From Microbacterium saperdae (GTDB lineage Bacteria > Actinomycetota > Actinomycetes > Actinomycetales > Microbacteriaceae): 64,000 nucleotides of DNA. The stretch covers positions 744,001 through 808,000 of the forward strand of contig NZ_VFOX01000001.1 in the NCBI RefSeq assembly GCF_006716345.1, read 5' to 3'. Under the pieces are notes generated by a model, which ran no database searches, was not told where the DNA came from, and saw only the letters and a program-made list of their open reading frames with translations. The translations under genes and the position numbers were made by a program. Of the stretch, positions 27,825 to 37,215 are shown in pieces (position 1 is the first letter of the stretch; each line of letters starts with the position of its first letter).

Positions 27825-28478
27825 TCAGAACAGCCGATCCTCGTTCTTGTCGTCGCCCCGCGGTATCGCGGCGACACGATCATCGAGGCTCGCGGCGGCG
27901 AGGAGGGCCTCATCGATCACGTCGCGGCCGCCTTCGGCGGTCAACCAGTCCTGCGCGAAGGTGGTCGGGATCAGAACCGGCATGCGGTCGTGCACTCCGG
28001 TGAGATGCGCAGGCGCCGGCCGCATGATGATCGAGTAGCAGGTGAACCAGGTGCCGTCACTCGTCTTGCCGCGCTGGGTCACGGCCGCCATGCCGAACAG
28101 CGCGCCGTCGTCGACGAGGAACTGGTGCCACTGGCGAGACGGCTTCTGCATCTCGTACCAGCTGGTGGCGGGAACGATCGCCCGGGAGCGCAGGCTGCCC
28201 GGTCGCTCCTGCAGGCGCTCGGAGCGTGTGTTGATCGAGGGGAACTTCGCCGGTTCGCCACCGACCAGGAAGCCCCACCACGCGGGCTCGAGCGTCGGAG
28301 CCTCTTCGGGCCGCACGACGATCGGGTTCAGGTTGCGCAGGTTCTTGCCGGTCGGACGTACGGTCTCACCCGCGTTCTCCTGCGCCCACAGCCGAAGGCC
28401 CTCGAGCACGGACTCATCGGCCGCGGCGAGGAGCTCCGCATCGGAGAAACGGGGATCGAGTCCATAGCTCGCGCACAT
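27825..28478 (-). CDS. SRAP domain protein (YedK/HMCES-type abasic-site DNA-protein crosslinker)
   Basis: 217 residues. After removal of Met1 the catalytic Cys2 is exposed (MCASYG). Other active-site motifs are INTRSERL (Asn of the NxRxE motif), ATSWYEMQ (Glu) and HDRMPVLI (His). SRAP proteins form a protective thiazolidine link to abasic sites in single-stranded DNA. Most bacterial relatives start MCGR; here the third and fourth residues are Ala-Ser. ATG 28478 is fixed by TACGCT-N6-ATG on the minus strand (28490-28485). The much longer open frame upstream is an antisense artefact over the next gene. Confidence 0.9.
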   Translation of the reverse strand: MCASYGLDPRFSDAELLAAADESVLEGLRLWAQENAGETVRPTGKNLRNLNPIVVRPEEAPTLEPAWWGFLVGGEPAKFPSINTRSERLQERPGSLRSRAIVPATSWYEMQKPSRQWHQFLVDDGALFGMAAVTQRGKTSDGTWFTCYSIIMRPAPAHLTGVHDRMPVLIPTTFAQDWLTAEGGRDVIDEALLAAASLDDRVAAIPRGDDKNEDRLF

Positions 28479-28551
28479 GCCGTCAGCGTAGCCCCGGGCG
28501 CCGACATCCCGTGAGCGCGGGGCCTCGCCGCCGCTCGGGTAGGGTCGACAG

Positions 28552-29496
28552 GTGACCCAGACCCGCGCGCTCCCCGCTCCGGTCGCACTCGGGGGAGCGG
28601 TCGCGATCGGCATGATGACGGCCATCCAGGCCCGGATCAACGGCGTCCTCGGAGTCCGTCTCGACGACGGCATCGTCGCGGGTTTCGTGTCGTTCAGCGT
28701 GGGCTTGCTCGCCCTCGTCGTCGTGGTCGCCGCGCTGCCCTCCGGTCGTCGCGGTGTCGGACGACTGTGGCGCGGAGTGCGCTCACGCACGATCCCGGTA
28801 TGGATGCTGCTGGGCGGCGCCTGCGGCGCACTCACCGTCTCGACGCAGGGGCTCACCGCGGGTGTGCTCGGGGTCTCCCTCTTCACGGTCGGGGTGGTCG
28901 CGGGACAGACGCTGCACGGACTGGTCCTGGATCGGATCGGCTTCGGTCCGGCCGGAGTGGTCGCCGTCACCCCGGGACGCGTGCTCGGCGGTCTGCTCGC
29001 GCTCGCCGCGGTCGGCATCTCGCTCAGCGGAGACGTGCTGGCCACGGCGCCGCTGTGGATGCTGTTGCTGCCGTTCGCGGCCGGCGTCGGGATCGCCTGG
29101 CAGGCCGCGACCAACGGTCGTCTCGCGCAGCGGGTGCAGTCCCCGATCATCGCGACGCTCATGAGCTTCATCGCCGGGACCATCGTGCTGCTGCTCGCGG
29201 CAGGAGTGAGCATCGCCCTGCGCGGCACTCCGAACCCACTCCCGACGGAACCCTGGCTGTATCTCGGCGGCTTCCTCGGCTTCGCCTACATCCTGCTGGG
29301 TGCGTTCATCGTCGGCCAGACCGGTGTGCTGCTGATGGGACTCGGATCCGTGCTCGGGCAGCTGACGACCTCGGTCGTGATCGATCTGCTCTGGCCCCCG
29401 GCATCCGGGCCCGCCCCCTGGCAGATCATCGGGATGGTGGTCGTGGCCGCTGCCTCCGTCGCCGTGGCGCTGCCCCGTCGTCGCCGCAGGGCGTGA
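28552..29496 (+). CDS. DMT-family transporter (YdcZ/DUF606-like tandem)
   Basis: 314 residues with about ten hydrophobic helices arranged as two similar halves. AIGMMTAIQARINGVLG starts the first half and GVGIAWQAATNGRLAQRV the second, the YdcZ signature with a conserved Gln-Ala-x-x-Asn. Members are small-molecule exporters or importers of unknown substrate. GTG 28552 is fixed by TAGGGT (28540-28545) six bases upstream. It is convergent with the nitroreductase gene, four bases apart. Confidence 0.82.
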   Translation: MTQTRALPAPVALGGAVAIGMMTAIQARINGVLGVRLDDGIVAGFVSFSVGLLALVVVVAALPSGRRGVGRLWRGVRSRTIPVWMLLGGACGALTVSTQGLTAGVLGVSLFTVGVVAGQTLHGLVLDRIGFGPAGVVAVTPGRVLGGLLALAAVGISLSGDVLATAPLWMLLLPFAAGVGIAWQAATNGRLAQRVQSPIIATLMSFIAGTIVLLLAAGVSIALRGTPNPLPTEPWLYLGGFLGFAYILLGAFIVGQTGVLLMGLGSVLGQLTTSVVIDLLWPPASGPAPWQIIGMVVVAAASVAVALPRRRRRA

Positions 29497-29500
29497 GGGG

Positions 29501-30052
29501 CTACTTCTTCTTCTTCGCCTTCGGCATCCGGCTGACGAGTTTGCGGGCATCGACGGCCTTGCGTCGTCCCGGCTTCTTGCCCGCAGGCTTGCCGCCGACG
29601 TAGAGCCAGCCGAGGAGCTCCTCGTTCTTGTCGAGCCCGTGCGCCTTCGCCACGGCCTTCGCCCGCGTGTAGTGCCCCGTCCGCCAGAGCACGCCCCATC
29701 CGGCGTCGTCGAGCAGCAGGCTCAGCATGTGCGCGACGCCGGACGCGACCGCCTCCTGCTCCCACCGCGGCACCTTGTCGCTCTTGCGGTAGCTGGCCAC
29801 CACCGCGATGAGCAGCGGCGCGCGCAGCGGCTTGGTCGACGGCGACTTGTCTCCCTGTGCCTTCGAGATCGCGGCACCGAGGAGGTCGCGGTCGGATCCG
29901 CGCAGCTCGATCAGGCGCCACGGGCGCAGCGACGAGTGATCGGCGACCCTTCCCGCGGCGGCGACCAGGGTGAGCAGCTCCTCATGCGAGGGTGCGGTGT
30001 CGTCGACCTTCGACCAGGACTGACGGGCGCGGACGGCGTCGAGCGCGGTCAC
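29501..30052 (-). CDS. Nitroreductase-family FMN protein
   Basis: 183 residues: RQSWSKVDDTAPSHEEL (flavin-phosphate region), DHSSLRPWRLIEL and ASGVAHMLSLLLDDAGWGVLWRTG are typical of small nitroreductases that bind FMN as dimers. The tail is very basic and ends KAKKKK. The start is GTG 30052, overlapping the msrB stop (GTGA). The natural substrate is unknown; a redox or detoxification role would fit the MsrB partner. Confidence 0.82.
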   Translation of the reverse strand: MTALDAVRARQSWSKVDDTAPSHEELLTLVAAAGRVADHSSLRPWRLIELRGSDRDLLGAAISKAQGDKSPSTKPLRAPLLIAVVASYRKSDKVPRWEQEAVASGVAHMLSLLLDDAGWGVLWRTGHYTRAKAVAKAHGLDKNEELLGWLYVGGKPAGKKPGRRKAVDARKLVSRMPKAKKKK

Positions 30053-30453
30053 GACGCTTCAGGGGTGAAGTTCAGCGCGATCGAGTTCATGCAGTAGCGG
30101 TCGCCGGTGGGCGTGCCGAAGCCGTCGGGGAAGACATGGCCGAGATGCGAACCGCAGTTGGCGCAGCGCACCTCGGTGCGCACCATGCCCAGGGTCGTGT
30201 CCTCGATGAGCTGCACGGCCTCCGGGCGGATCGACTCGTAGAAGCTCGGCCATCCGCATCCGGAATCGAACTTGGTGCCGCTCTGGAAGAGCTCGGCACC
30301 GCAGGCGCCGCACGTGTAGAGGCCGGCGCGGCCCTCGTCGAGCAGTTCGCCGGTCCAGGCGCGCTCGGTCGCCGCCTGGCGCAGCACGGCGTACTGCTCC
30401 GCGCCGAGTTCCTCGCGCCATTCGTCTTCGGTCTTGTCCACGCTGTAGGCCAT
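30049..30453 (-). CDS. msrB: Peptide-methionine (R)-S-oxide reductase MsrB
   Basis: 134 residues, standard size. Two zinc CxxC pairs (CGAC and CANC), the substrate loop DSGCGWPSFY and the catalytic Cys in DRYCMNS are all present. It reduces methionine-R-sulfoxide in proteins. AGGAGG lies seven bases upstream of ATG 30453. It is coupled to the nitroreductase gene by a four-base overlap. Confidence 0.95.
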   Translation of the reverse strand: MAYSVDKTEDEWREELGAEQYAVLRQAATERAWTGELLDEGRAGLYTCGACGAELFQSGTKFDSGCGWPSFYESIRPEAVQLIEDTTLGMVRTEVRCANCGSHLGHVFPDGFGTPTGDRYCMNSIALNFTPEAS

Positions 30454-30524
30454 GCGTCCTCCTGGGTCCCCTCCATTCTCCCTCCTCCGACGGGCGAACG
30501 GCCGCCTCGGGCGACAATGGGCGT

Positions 30525-31517
30525 ATGACGGATGCCGTGCAGCTGCGATACTCCCGCTTCGCCACGGAGGAGGCCCCCGGCCGGAGTGCCCTGTACGAGG
30601 AATGGGCGCAGGGCGTCGCCGTGGATGCGGAGATCCGGGCGGTGCTCGCGCGCATCCCGGAGAACCGGCGTCAGCCCCCACTGGTGTTCGCGGTGACCCG
30701 CCTGCTCGGCGCGCCGCTCGAGGGATTCCCGGTGTGGCGCGAGTTCGTGCTCCTCCATGCGGATGACATCGTCGCCGAGTGCCTGGTCCGCTCGTTGCAG
30801 ACGAATGAGCCGCTGCGGCTCGCGGCCCTGCTGCCTGCGCTGTCGGAGGTCGACGGGCCCATCGCCCTTCTCGAGCTCGGAGCCGCGGCCGGGCTGTGCC
30901 TGTACCCCGATCGGTACTCCTATCGCTTCGTGGGCGAGGACGGTCGGGTGCGGGCGGCTCTCGACCCGTCGTCGGGGGAGTCCTCCGTGATCCTCACCAG
31001 TCAGGTCACCGGGCCCCTGCCGCCCGTGCGGATGCCGGACGTGGTCTGGCGCGCGGGCATCGACCTCGCACCTCTGGACGTCGCGGTGGAGCGCGACCGC
31101 CGTTGGCTGCGCGGACTCGTCTGGCCGGGAGAGGCAGGGCGTGAGGAGCGCATCGAGGCCGCCGTGACCATCGCCGCCGCAGAACCGCCGCTGCTCGTCG
31201 CCGGCGATGCGTTGGACCGGCTGGACGCGCTCGCCGCGCGGGCGCCCCGCGACGCCACGCTCGTGATCACCAGTCCCGGGGTGCTCGTGCACATCCCGCG
31301 TGCGCACCGCACGGCGGTGGTCGAGCGGGTGAGGGAGCTGCCCGCCCGGTGGATCACGATCGACCCTCCCGGCCTGCTCGACATCTGGACACCCGCCGTC
31401 GATCCCGAGACCTGGCCGGGGTTCGTCGTCGCGCTCGACGGGCAGGTGCGTGCCGCGGCGGATCCGCTCGGCCGATGGTGGGAGTGGCGCGGCGCTTCCG
31501 CAGCGGAGGGGCCATAA
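30525..31517 (+). CDS. DUF2332 family protein
   Basis: 330 residues matching actinobacterial DUF2332: FVLLHADDIVAECLVRSLQTNE near residue 80 (shown in part), then LLELGAAAGLCLYPDRYSY, which resembles a SAM-methyltransferase motif I. Later come ITSPGVLVHIP and WITIDPPGLLDIW. An enzymatic methyltransferase role is possible but not established. GACAAT (30513-30518) ends six bases before ATG 30525. It diverges from msrB. Confidence 0.75.
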   Translation: MTDAVQLRYSRFATEEAPGRSALYEEWAQGVAVDAEIRAVLARIPENRRQPPLVFAVTRLLGAPLEGFPVWREFVLLHADDIVAECLVRSLQTNEPLRLAALLPALSEVDGPIALLELGAAAGLCLYPDRYSYRFVGEDGRVRAALDPSSGESSVILTSQVTGPLPPVRMPDVVWRAGIDLAPLDVAVERDRRWLRGLVWPGEAGREERIEAAVTIAAAEPPLLVAGDALDRLDALAARAPRDATLVITSPGVLVHIPRAHRTAVVERVRELPARWITIDPPGLLDIWTPAVDPETWPGFVVALDGQVRAAADPLGRWWEWRGASAAEGP

Positions 31518-31526
31518 CCTGGAGCC

Positions 31527-31784
31527 ATGCTCGGAGACCTCACGGAGCGCGATCGCGCTGTCCTCCATCTGGAGGCGGCCTGGCCGCGTCACAGCGGGGC
31601 GAAGGAAGAGATCATCCGCGCCCAGCTCGGCATGAGCGCTGCCCGCTACTACCAGGTCCTCGGGCGTCTGGTGGAGTCCGAGGCGGCACTCGAGTACGAC
31701 CCGATGCTCGTTCGTCGTCTTCGACGGCTCCGGGACTCCCGTGCCTCCCATCGCGCCATGCGCACCCCCGGCTTCGTGGGCTGA
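31527..31784 (+). CDS. DUF3263 small helical protein
   Basis: 85 residues with LTERDRAVLHLEAAWPRHSG at the start and LGMSAARYYQVLGRL in the middle, a helix-turn-helix-like layout typical of DUF3263. It is basic at the C-terminus and may bind DNA. TAACCT (31515-31520) ends six bases before ATG 31527, inside the end of the preceding gene. The order DUF3263 then LytR_C protein is common in actinobacteria (recalled). Confidence 0.8.
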   Translation: MLGDLTERDRAVLHLEAAWPRHSGAKEEIIRAQLGMSAARYYQVLGRLVESEAALEYDPMLVRRLRRLRDSRASHRAMRTPGFVG

Positions 31785-31852
31785 GAGTGCTTCTCGCGCG
31801 TATCTGAGGATGCGGATGCGGATTGCCAGACGTGTGCCGATAGCATCGAGGG

Positions 31853-32431
31853 GTGTCAAAGCCCACCCGCGATCGCTTCGATGACGTCCCTCGCACCTCC
31901 GGCCGCGTCGGGGCGCACCGCGCAGAAGCCCCCGGGATGAACGGCTGGGTGGTGCTCCTGTGGTCCTTCGTCGCCGCCCTCGTGCTGATCATCGCCGGTA
32001 TCTTCGGATCGCTCGTGGTCATGGGGCGCATCGACATCTTCCCCGAATCCGCCCCGAGCGCCGTGCCGACCCCGCAGGAGACCGGAGTGGTCGACACCGC
32101 CTTCTCGGTCATGATCCTCAACGCGACGCCCGACGAGGGCCTCGACGAGCAGATGCGCGACCTCCTGATCAACAAAGGCTGGGCGGCCGGCACGGTCTAC
32201 GCGAGCGACAGCGACAGCACCGACTTCGCGACGACGACCGTCTATTACGTCGAGGATGACGATGAGCTCGCGGCCATCGGTCTGGCGAACCTGATCGGCG
32301 GCGCTGACGTGGAGCAGAGCGATGTCTACGCCGGTCTCAACCGCACGGACGGGGAGCAGCTCACCGTCGTGATCGGCCTCGACCGCTCCGCCTCGCCTCC
32401 GGCGACGCCTGCCGACGATCCCGCCTCCTGA
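31853..32431 (+). CDS. Membrane-anchored LytR C-terminal domain protein
   Basis: 192 residues: cytoplasmic N-terminus, one membrane helix (about 30-55), and an outer LytR_C domain (about 80-178, starting FSVMILNATPDEGLDEQMRD). It resembles the accessory domain of LCP cell-wall glycopolymer ligases but has no LCP catalytic domain. A role in the envelope is inferred. GTG 31853 is fixed by TAGCAT (31841-31846) six bases upstream. Confidence 0.8.
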   Translation: MSKPTRDRFDDVPRTSGRVGAHRAEAPGMNGWVVLLWSFVAALVLIIAGIFGSLVVMGRIDIFPESAPSAVPTPQETGVVDTAFSVMILNATPDEGLDEQMRDLLINKGWAAGTVYASDSDSTDFATTTVYYVEDDDELAAIGLANLIGGADVEQSDVYAGLNRTDGEQLTVVIGLDRSASPPATPADDPAS

Positions 32432-32459
32432 CACACGACCGGCACCCGGCTCCGGCGGC

Positions 32460-32488
32460 TTGCACTCGGAGGGGTCGAGTGCCAGAAT
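32460..32488 (+). promoter_or_regulatory. Sigma-70-type promoter of groL
   Basis: TTGCAC (-35, 32460-32465) and CAGAAT (-10, 32483-32488) with a 17-base spacer. The predicted start near 32495 falls inside the CIRCE operator, which is ideal for HrcA repression. Confidence 0.7.
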
Positions 32489-32492
32489 GGCG

Positions 32493-32519
32493 TTAGCACT
32501 CTCACACTCTGAGTGCTAA
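32493..32519 (+). promoter_or_regulatory. CIRCE operator (HrcA binding site)
   Basis: TTAGCACTC-N9-GAGTGCTAA, a perfect match to the CIRCE consensus, located 36 bases before the groL start. It predicts HrcA-controlled heat-shock induction. hrcA itself is not in the window. Confidence 0.97.
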
Positions 32520-34175
<1,656 letters not shown>

Positions 34176-34180
34176 TCCCT

Positions 34181-34212
34181 CGACGGGCTCACGCCCTTCG
34201 ACCGGCTCAGGG
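34181..34212. repeat. REP-like palindromic intergenic element
   Basis: CCTCGACGGGCTCACGCC followed by CTTCGACCGGCTCAGGGA: two half-elements of the form TCGAC(G/C)GGCTCA repeated in direct orientation 18 bp apart. A related copy lies at 13582-13605. The sequence type is familiar from intergenic regions of Microbacterium genomes (recalled, not searched). Confidence 0.6.
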
Positions 34213-34235
34213 ACTGCCACACAGAGTTCGCTGAA

Positions 34236-34269
34236 CAGAAACGCCCCGGCTTCGGCCGGGGCGTTTCTG
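34236..34269. terminator. Terminator after groL
   Basis: A 15-bp perfect stem (34236-34250 with 34255-34269, arm CAGAAACGCCCCGGC) capped by a TTCG tetraloop. It lies between convergent groL and the WXG100 gene. Confidence 0.92.
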
Positions 34270-34292
34270 CGTGGTGCGGGGAGACGGCCGCC

Positions 34293-34580
34293 TCAGCGGA
34301 ACAGGCTCGCGGAGTACTGATCGGCATCCGCGTACTGCGTGGCGGCAGAGCCAAGGGCCGTGCCGATCGACTCGAGCGCCTGTTCGACATGCAGCTGTGC
34401 GCCTCGCCACTGTTCCGCACAGCTCTGGAAGGCGTTCGATGCGCTGCCGACCCACGAGGACTGCAGCTGCGTCAGCTGAGCCGTGAGCGCCGCGGACTCG
34501 CTCTGCAGACGCTCCATGGTGGCGCGGGCCGCTCCGTGCGCGGCGTGGACGGCTTCGGTGTCGACGGTGAAGACGGACAT
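34293..34580 (-). CDS. WXG100-family (ESAT-6-like) protein
   Basis: 95 residues, the family length. Two helices flank the central SSWVGSASNAF (Trp-x-Gly turn), and the tail YADADQYSASLF resembles the type VII secretion signal. Such proteins are normally exported by ESX/T7SS machines, none of which is encoded here, so this is an orphan. AAGGAG precedes ATG 34580. The upstream region has a striking inverted repeat (see 34582-34606). TAGCCT on the minus strand at 34614-34609 is a likely -10. Confidence 0.85.
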   Translation of the reverse strand: MSVFTVDTEAVHAAHGAARATMERLQSESAALTAQLTQLQSSWVGSASNAFQSCAEQWRGAQLHVEQALESIGTALGSAATQYADADQYSASLFR

Positions 34581-34581
34581 G

Positions 34582-34606
34582 GGAACTCCTTCGTTGGTGG
34601 AGTTCC
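34582..34606 (-). promoter_or_regulatory. Perfect inverted repeat over the WXG100 ribosome-binding site
   Basis: GGAACTCC-N9-GGAGTTCC (34582-34589 and 34599-34606) lies between the -10 element and the ATG. It contains the Shine-Dalgarno within its second arm as read on the minus strand. It can be a repressor operator or, if transcribed fully, a hairpin that hides the ribosome site. Confidence 0.55.
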
Positions 34607-34707
34607 GAGGCTAAGAGGGCGGCGGCGTACGCCGACGGCCAGGACGCGCCTGCTCCCGGGGCCTGTGCAGAACGGCACGAAGCCCTGGGCGGTGCAGGGA
34701 GCGCGGC

Positions 34708-36396
34708 TCAGAGGTCGAGACGCTCGAGAGGCTGCGTCTCTTCGAGCAGATGCGCGGGAGTCTCCCGTGAGGGGGCAAGGGGGAGTGTGACGGTGAACGT
34801 CGCGCCCCCACCGGGCGTCTCGGAGACGGCGACCGAACCGTGCAGCGCCTTGAGGATCGACGACACGATCGCCAGGCCGAGCCCCGATCCGCCGGTCTCC
34901 CGTGCGCGGGACGTGTCCGCCCGCCAGAACCGCTCGAAGATCTGCTCGCGGATCTGAGGAGGAATGCCCTCGCCGTGGTCGACGATGGCGATGCTCCCGG
35001 TGCCGCGCGCGCGATCGGAGTCGACCACGATCTCGATCGGGCTGTCTTCTGCCGAGAACCGCCGTGCGTTGCCGAGCAGGTTGGTCACCACCTGACGGAC
35101 CTTGTTCTCCTCACCCCACACGATCGGCGGGGTGCGCACCGGGGTGTCCGGGGCCTCCGAGAAGTCGAATGCGGGTGTGGGCTCCTCCGGCGTCGTGCGG
35201 GGCCGGCGTCGCAGACGCGAGAGCGCGGCGCGAGAGAGGCCGCGCGGTGCCGGCTGTTCCGGTTCCTGCTTCGGAATGCTCCGAGTGGGCGCCGTGACGC
35301 TCTCGATCGTGAGATCGATCATGGTCACGGTGCGACTGGGAGCCGCCGCGCGCACGTCGAGGGCGGCGTCGCGGGCGATCGGACGCAGGTCGAGCGCGAC
35401 GATCTCGGGTTCGCGCTCCTCATCGAGTCGGGCCAGCGCGAGCAGGTCCTCGACCAGCACCCCCATCCGGATCGCTTCCTTCTCGATGCGCTCCATCGCC
35501 CGGGCGGTGTCCTCCTCGCCCTTGATCGCGCCCATGCGATAGAGCTCGGCGTAGCCGCGCACGCTGACCAGCGGAGTGCGCAGCTCATGGCTGGCATCGC
35601 CGATGAAGCGTCGCATGTGCTGCACGGTGCGATCGCGTTGGGCGAGCGAGCCGTCGACGCGGTCGAGCATGGTGTTGATGGCGGAGTTCAGGCGGCCGAC
35701 CTCGGTCGTGGGCTCCAGATCCGTCAGGCGCTGGCTGAAGTCCCCGGCGGCGATGGACATCGCGGTCGACTCCACCTGCCCCAGGCGACGGAAGGTCAGC
35801 GTCACCAGGAAACGCGTGAGGAGGGCGGCGATGAAGATCGTGATGAAGGCGATCGTGATGTAGATGCTGAAGTACTGCCCGATGATCCGGTCCGCCGGTG
35901 CGAGCGGGACCGCCACGACCTGAGTGCGCAGTGCGCCACCCTCTGAGGGCAGGACGGCGACCGACGAGCTGAACAGCGCACCGTCCTCGCCGACCAGCGG
36001 CATCACGGTGTCCTCGCTGCTCTTCGCCTCCGCGAGCGGGAACTCCTGCCGGAACTCCGGCGCCTCCGCGGAGGAGTTCCCCGCGGTCGCCTGCAGCACC
36101 CCTTCTGCGTCGTAGATCGCGACGAAGAAGTCGCGTGGCTGCTCGTCTTTGCGGGTGTAGACGGGATCCCCGTCTACCGGGGTGGTGTCGAAGTAGCGAT
36201 TGACGAGGTCGCTCGACACCAGCGCGGGCAGCTGCGACTCCACGTTCGCGACCAGAGCCGTTCGCAGGATCGGAACGGTCCCGAGACCCGCGATCAGCAG
36301 CCCCAGCGCGAGCACGCCGACCGTGACTCCGGTGACCTTCGCGCGAAGGCTGATGCGCCGCCACCAGCTGGTGACCGCATCCGGCTTGTGCGCCAT
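34708..36396 (-). CDS. OmpR-type sensor histidine kinase with linker insertion
   Basis: 562 residues: two membrane helices (about 20-45 and 180-205) flank an outer sensor of about 130 residues; a HAMP domain follows. Phospho-acceptor His270 lies in GDASHELRTPLVSVRG. The HATPase has NLLGNARRFS, DHGEGIPP and GGSGLGLAIV. Between the DHp end and the N-box an insertion of about 55 residues (about 370-424) is rich in Pro, Arg, Thr and Glu. It is unlike the usual compact loop. The kinase follows its regulator gene on the minus strand and is preceded by GGGAGGA. It resembles TcrY/TrcS/PhoR-type kinases of mycobacteria; the signal is unknown. Confidence 0.88.
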   Translation of the reverse strand: MAHKPDAVTSWWRRISLRAKVTGVTVGVLALGLLIAGLGTVPILRTALVANVESQLPALVSSDLVNRYFDTTPVDGDPVYTRKDEQPRDFFVAIYDAEGVLQATAGNSSAEAPEFRQEFPLAEAKSSEDTVMPLVGEDGALFSSSVAVLPSEGGALRTQVVAVPLAPADRIIGQYFSIYITIAFITIFIAALLTRFLVTLTFRRLGQVESTAMSIAAGDFSQRLTDLEPTTEVGRLNSAINTMLDRVDGSLAQRDRTVQHMRRFIGDASHELRTPLVSVRGYAELYRMGAIKGEEDTARAMERIEKEAIRMGVLVEDLLALARLDEEREPEIVALDLRPIARDAALDVRAAAPSRTVTMIDLTIESVTAPTRSIPKQEPEQPAPRGLSRAALSRLRRRPRTTPEEPTPAFDFSEAPDTPVRTPPIVWGEENKVRQVVTNLLGNARRFSAEDSPIEIVVDSDRARGTGSIAIVDHGEGIPPQIREQIFERFWRADTSRARETGGSGLGLAIVSSILKALHGSVAVSETPGGGATFTVTLPLAPSRETPAHLLEETQPLERLDL

Positions 36397-36436
36397 GCGG
36401 TCCTCCCGGTTCGGCGTCGTGCGGTGCAGGCGGCGG

Positions 36437-37129
36437 TCAGGCCGACTTGCCGACCTTCAGCATGTAGCCGAAACCGCGCTTGGTCTGGATGAGCGACTCC
36501 TCGGTGTGCGGGTCGATCTTGCGGCGCAGGTACGAGATGTAGCTCTCGACGATGCCGGCGTCGCCGTTGAAGTCGTACTCCCACACGTGGTCGAGGATCT
36601 GCGCCTTCGACAGCACCCGGTTCGGGTTCAGCATCAGATAGCGCAGCAGCTTGAACTCCGTCGGGCTCAGCTCGATCGGCTCCTTGCCGACATGCACGTC
36701 GTGTGTGTCCTGGTCCATCGCCAGCTCGCCGGCGCGGATGATGGATTCCTCGTCAGCCTGCATCGTGCGGCGGAGGATCGCCTGGGCCCTCGCGACGATC
36801 TCGTCGAGACTGAACGGCTTGGTGACGTAGTCGTCGCCGCCGGCGTTCAGTCCCTCGATCTTGTCCTCGGTACCGTCCTTGGCGGTGAGGAAGAGGATCG
36901 GGGCCGTGAACCCGGCCCCGCGGAGACGCTTGGTGACGCTGAACCCGTTCATGTCGGGCAGCATCACATCGAGGATGATGAGGTCCGGCTCCTCCTCCAG
37001 GACGGCGGAGATGGTCGCAGCGCCGTTGGCGACCGTCTTCACCTGGAACCCGGCGAAGCTGAGACCGGTCGAGAGCAGGTCACGGATGTTGGGTTCGTCG
37101 TCGACGACCAGGATGCGCGCAGCAGTCAT
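36437..37129 (-). CDS. OmpR/PhoP-type response regulator
   Basis: 230 residues: receiver with D10/D11, phospho-acceptor Asp54 (LIILDVMLPDMNG) and VTKPFSLDE. The winged helix has LSPTEFKLLRYLMLNPNRV and ESYISYLRRKID followed by TKRGFGYMLKV, close to mycobacterial TcrX/PhoP/TrcR. It is the first gene of the pair with the kinase downstream. CATAAT lies six bases upstream of ATG 37129 (37141-37136, minus), suggesting a leaderless start. Confidence 0.9.
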   Translation of the reverse strand: MTAARILVVDDEPNIRDLLSTGLSFAGFQVKTVANGAATISAVLEEEPDLIILDVMLPDMNGFSVTKRLRGAGFTAPILFLTAKDGTEDKIEGLNAGGDDYVTKPFSLDEIVARAQAILRRTMQADEESIIRAGELAMDQDTHDVHVGKEPIELSPTEFKLLRYLMLNPNRVLSKAQILDHVWEYDFNGDAGIVESYISYLRRKIDPHTEESLIQTKRGFGYMLKVGKSA

Positions 37130-37215
37130 GACCCCATTATGGTGACTTCGTCGATGCGCAGGCTGATTATCTGTCGGAGCGGCGTCGAAGCGGTGCGATG
37201 ACGCCCCGTCCGGGA

